In this document: in pieces, positions 5,701 to 6,287 of the stretch
Numbering within the stretch: position 1 is the first letter of the stretch
How the letters are laid out: each line of letters starts with the position of its first letter
DNA from: Ruminococcaceae bacterium UBA5904
Lineage (GTDB): Bacteria > Bacillota > Clostridia > Oscillospirales > Acutalibacteraceae
Length of the DNA stretch: 6,287 nucleotides
Direction: 5' to 3'
Assembly (NCBI GenBank): GCA_002431305.1
Contig: DJEG01000045.1
Span: 1-6,287 of the forward strand
Program-made: the position numbers and the translations under genes
Notes under the pieces: generated by a model
Told to the model about the DNA's origin: nothing
Seen by the model: the letters and a program-made list of their open reading frames with translations, nothing else
Database searches by the model: none

Positions 5701-6287
5701 GGCAAAGATGAAGTAAAATATGCAACATGTACCGAGTCGGGAATAAAGAAGCATGTATGTACGTACTGCGGTTTAGAAGATATTCTTGAAGGTTATGACG
5801 CGTCCGGACATGCAAAAAGTCCTAATGACGAAGGCTACGCAGACAGCGACGATAAGATGGAGCTTATCAGTTCGGTAAACAATGTGTGCGGTTCCGGTAA
5901 AATAGAAACTTATCAGTGTACCCACATTGATAAGAATACAAATTTACGCTGTACATATCAGGTTGTTATAGGCAATTCAAAAGACCATAATCTGAAAGAA
6001 GTTATAACAAAACAGCCTACATGTACAGAGCCCGGCAGCAAACACAAGGAGTGTCAGAATGCGAACTGCACTTATGTTACGGAGGATGAAATTATTCAGC
6101 CCACGGGACATGATTATCGTAAGTCTGAAACGATATCGCCCTCATGCGTTACTCCGGGATATACGATTGAGATATGTGCAAATGACAGTTCTCACCGCAG
6201 AGAGACGAATCAAACGGCACCGTTAGGTCATGATTATGACTTTGATTCATCCCCCAAATCGAATTCCGATAAAACTCACAGCTACGA
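2758..6287 (+). CDS. Giant secreted Amidase_6-like protein with SH3-like domain and Cys/Gly-His repeats (3' partial)
   Basis: The frame is open for 1176 residues and leaves the window without a stop. Residues 1-32 are a signal peptide: MKKHIYR, a hydrophobic stretch, and a probable cleavage after A-D-A32; there is no lipobox. Residues about 40-205 resemble the Amidase_6 (NlpC/P60-like cysteine hydrolase) group. GGDCANFVSQC gives the probable nucleophile C74, GDVIFY is at 139-144, HHSAIV gives the probable catalytic H154, and AAHSA has H171. Such domains are thought to cleave amide bonds, perhaps in peptidoglycan, but the substrate here is unknown. Residues about 214-300 look like an SH3-like domain (ending WGRTFRYNSSKKICWGWLDL). 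From 329 to the window end there are about 15 units of C-x(9-10)-C-x2-C-x(n)-GH. Unit 4 is interrupted by a module at 458-678. The sequence ends in a further unit (DKTHSY). No cell-wall anchor is visible, but it could lie beyond 6287. Transcribed alone from its own promoter. Probably extracellular or surface-attached. Catalytic domain call is good; repeat function unknown. Confidence 0.92.
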   Translation, partial: MKKHIYRVLSVSLCLLMLTGILPAGLEMKADALSVKYCGTAAAQWAKDHWDDTDSVLYGAGYFKNNNVGDGGDCANFVSQCLYMGGLEQTPTWCYAGYRCHFTSNMGATWITAHSLYNYLVSLGGQSIQNPSPSDVSVGDVIFYKTTDDGRMHHSAIVIAIENGTPIIAAHSAMEGGSPKKYKTSDWHCNVSGERTFLVKLNGEVCYARNPRSFDVYATVKGSDATSTTLFKSTSLSSSKLAIFSGGYSTAGQDGALYTTYYPEYAHVYETKWVNGHLWGRTFRYNSSKKICWGWLDLSLNGFEYKTHVDSYRPSHDFGDWRVEKEANCLENGTEARACRRCGLRQTRTTTGGHKVTVPAACLSASFCDVCGKKMQDALGHNFDVWKYVVTPTCLEGGSEKRECLRCGYTETRDVPALGHDYQPTASAPSCLQTGTQTYKCTRCGDSYIQPVDKDNPWSDWTTDKIDLPEGKVRSKIQYRYSDKKTTTSYEENLAGWTQDGGSWVQSDSGNYDFVYSFPDGYDTKNWLYVSLNKSPLTSYENNTNKRVVTINDTGVNIYWHWCEGKSDGSSVNYNRSIEYNATGTWTHFHAFQSSGDLPFNTSYKVFISAVDSNCPGSKYWYGKDRLVNNNLDIYKCSYTDYKKLFNYYQWTDWSDWQDEAVTATSTKKVETRTVYSYDLAALGHDWAPVKQDATCTEKGYEGNICRRCGARDIKDIAPLGHDMPDWVKNRDEWYKISKDGENPIVYRADCRRNCGYFETREESGCQYAVSKVVDPTCTKDGYTLYKCKVHENETKKDNIVPALGHEADNNWYTTKGATCTEAGEETCKCVRHDNGVTCDKLFTREVPAKGHKYVHFDMVDATCVDDGMKEYYKCSECKELFDSNKKSTTADKLVIPAKGHVPGDWVQVQAPTCGVPGYYVKRCTVCDTLLDEKWTESYEHNFEIIRQIDSTCISTGVIDYECTRCGYSYSDILDLTDHTWGKDEVKYATCTESGIKKHVCTYCGLEDILEGYDASGHAKSPNDEGYADSDDKMELISSVNNVCGSGKIETYQCTHIDKNTNLRCTYQVVIGNSKDHNLKEVITKQPTCTEPGSKHKECQNANCTYVTEDEIIQPTGHDYRKSETISPSCVTPGYTIEICANDSSHRRETNQTAPLGHDYDFDSSPKSNSDKTHSY
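3742..6231 (+). repeat. Coding tandem repeats, C...CxxCG...LGH type, about 15 units
   Basis: Each unit typically begins with (A/P)TC-T-x-x-G, then CxxC or CxxCG about 9-10 residues later, and closes with (A/P)LGH or a variant. Unit anchors, from first Cys to closing His: 329-354, 362-381, 394-420, 431-685 (interrupted), 696-722, a degenerate 751-766 region, 778-806, 820-852, 864-901, 914-941, 953-979, 991-1018, 1044-1077, 1089-1118 and 1130-1158. Three Cys and one His per unit would suit a small zinc site or disulfide-bonded module. This repeat style is common in extracellular Clostridia proteins. At DNA level the copies have mostly diverged, apart from short shared words such as CTCGGTCATGA and a 14-base identity (3772-3785 and 4873-4886). 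Confidence 0.85.
4129..4791 (+). other. Inserted module (residues 458-678) flanked by duplicated WSDW...YxY segments
   Basis: Between CxxCG (441-445) and the closing ALGH (682-685) of the fourth repeat lies a module of about 220 residues. It opens with WSDW (458-461) leading to QYRY (478-481) and closes with WSDW (654-657) leading to VYSY (675-678), two similar segments of 24 and 25 residues. The interior is rich in Trp, Tyr, Asn and Ser and includes the aromatic patch IYWHWCEG (559-566) and HFHAF (588-592), suggestive of a beta-rich binding domain. I do not recognise a named family. A carbohydrate-binding or adhesion role is only a guess. Confidence 0.6.

Noticed and set aside
3742..6231. 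CRISPR-like or satellite repeat array
   Set aside because: The periodicity is at protein level (Cys and Gly-His spacing). The DNA copies are divergent and variable in length, and the frame is continuous through all of them.

Overview
The window looks like a low-to-moderate GC Firmicute of the class Clostridia, probably an animal-gut lineage related to Ruminococcus or Oscillospiraceae. This is inferred from near-consensus sigma-A promoters, AGGAGG-type ribosome binding sites, a Zn-macrodomain/class M sirtuin pair, and a very large secreted protein built on the Cys/Gly-His repeats common in such bacteria. No rRNA or other phylogenetic marker is present, so the assignment is tentative.

Layout. 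(1) Positions 1-1386, minus strand: a two-gene ADP-ribosylation cassette. Its own promoter (1348-1376) drives a zinc-dependent macrodomain hydrolase (1320 to 538). A class M (SirTM-type) sirtuin follows, overlapping it by a few bases. The sirtuin appears broken: no ATG, GTG or TTG codon lies ahead of its NAD-binding motif, and a TAA at 89-87 removes the second half of its zinc ribbon and the rest of the protein. (2) Positions 1387-2540, plus strand: a divergently transcribed gene of unknown function (1533-2471, 312 aa), all alpha-helical in appearance, with a C-terminal half resembling the DUF4145/HEPN-like group. It ends in a strong intrinsic terminator. (3) Positions 2541-2757: an AT-rich regulatory region with a duplicated ATGCATTTC site, a perfect-hexamer promoter and a perfect Shine-Dalgarno sequence. 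(4) Positions 2758-6287, plus strand: a giant secreted protein, at least 1176 aa and running off the window. It has a signal peptide, an Amidase_6-like cysteine hydrolase domain, an SH3-like domain and about 15 Cys...CxxC...GH repeats. The fourth repeat is split by a module of about 220 residues bounded by two similar WSDW...Y-x-Y segments.

Working together. The macrodomain and sirtuin are the eraser and writer of a known ADP-ribosylation switch, which in the studied pathogens acts on a lipoylated GcvH-like carrier. No carrier or lipoate ligase gene is visible here. With the sirtuin truncated, the macrodomain may be an orphan. The unknown 312-aa gene shares only the divergent promoter region with the cassette. 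The secreted amidase-like protein is an independent transcription unit, probably acting at the cell surface.
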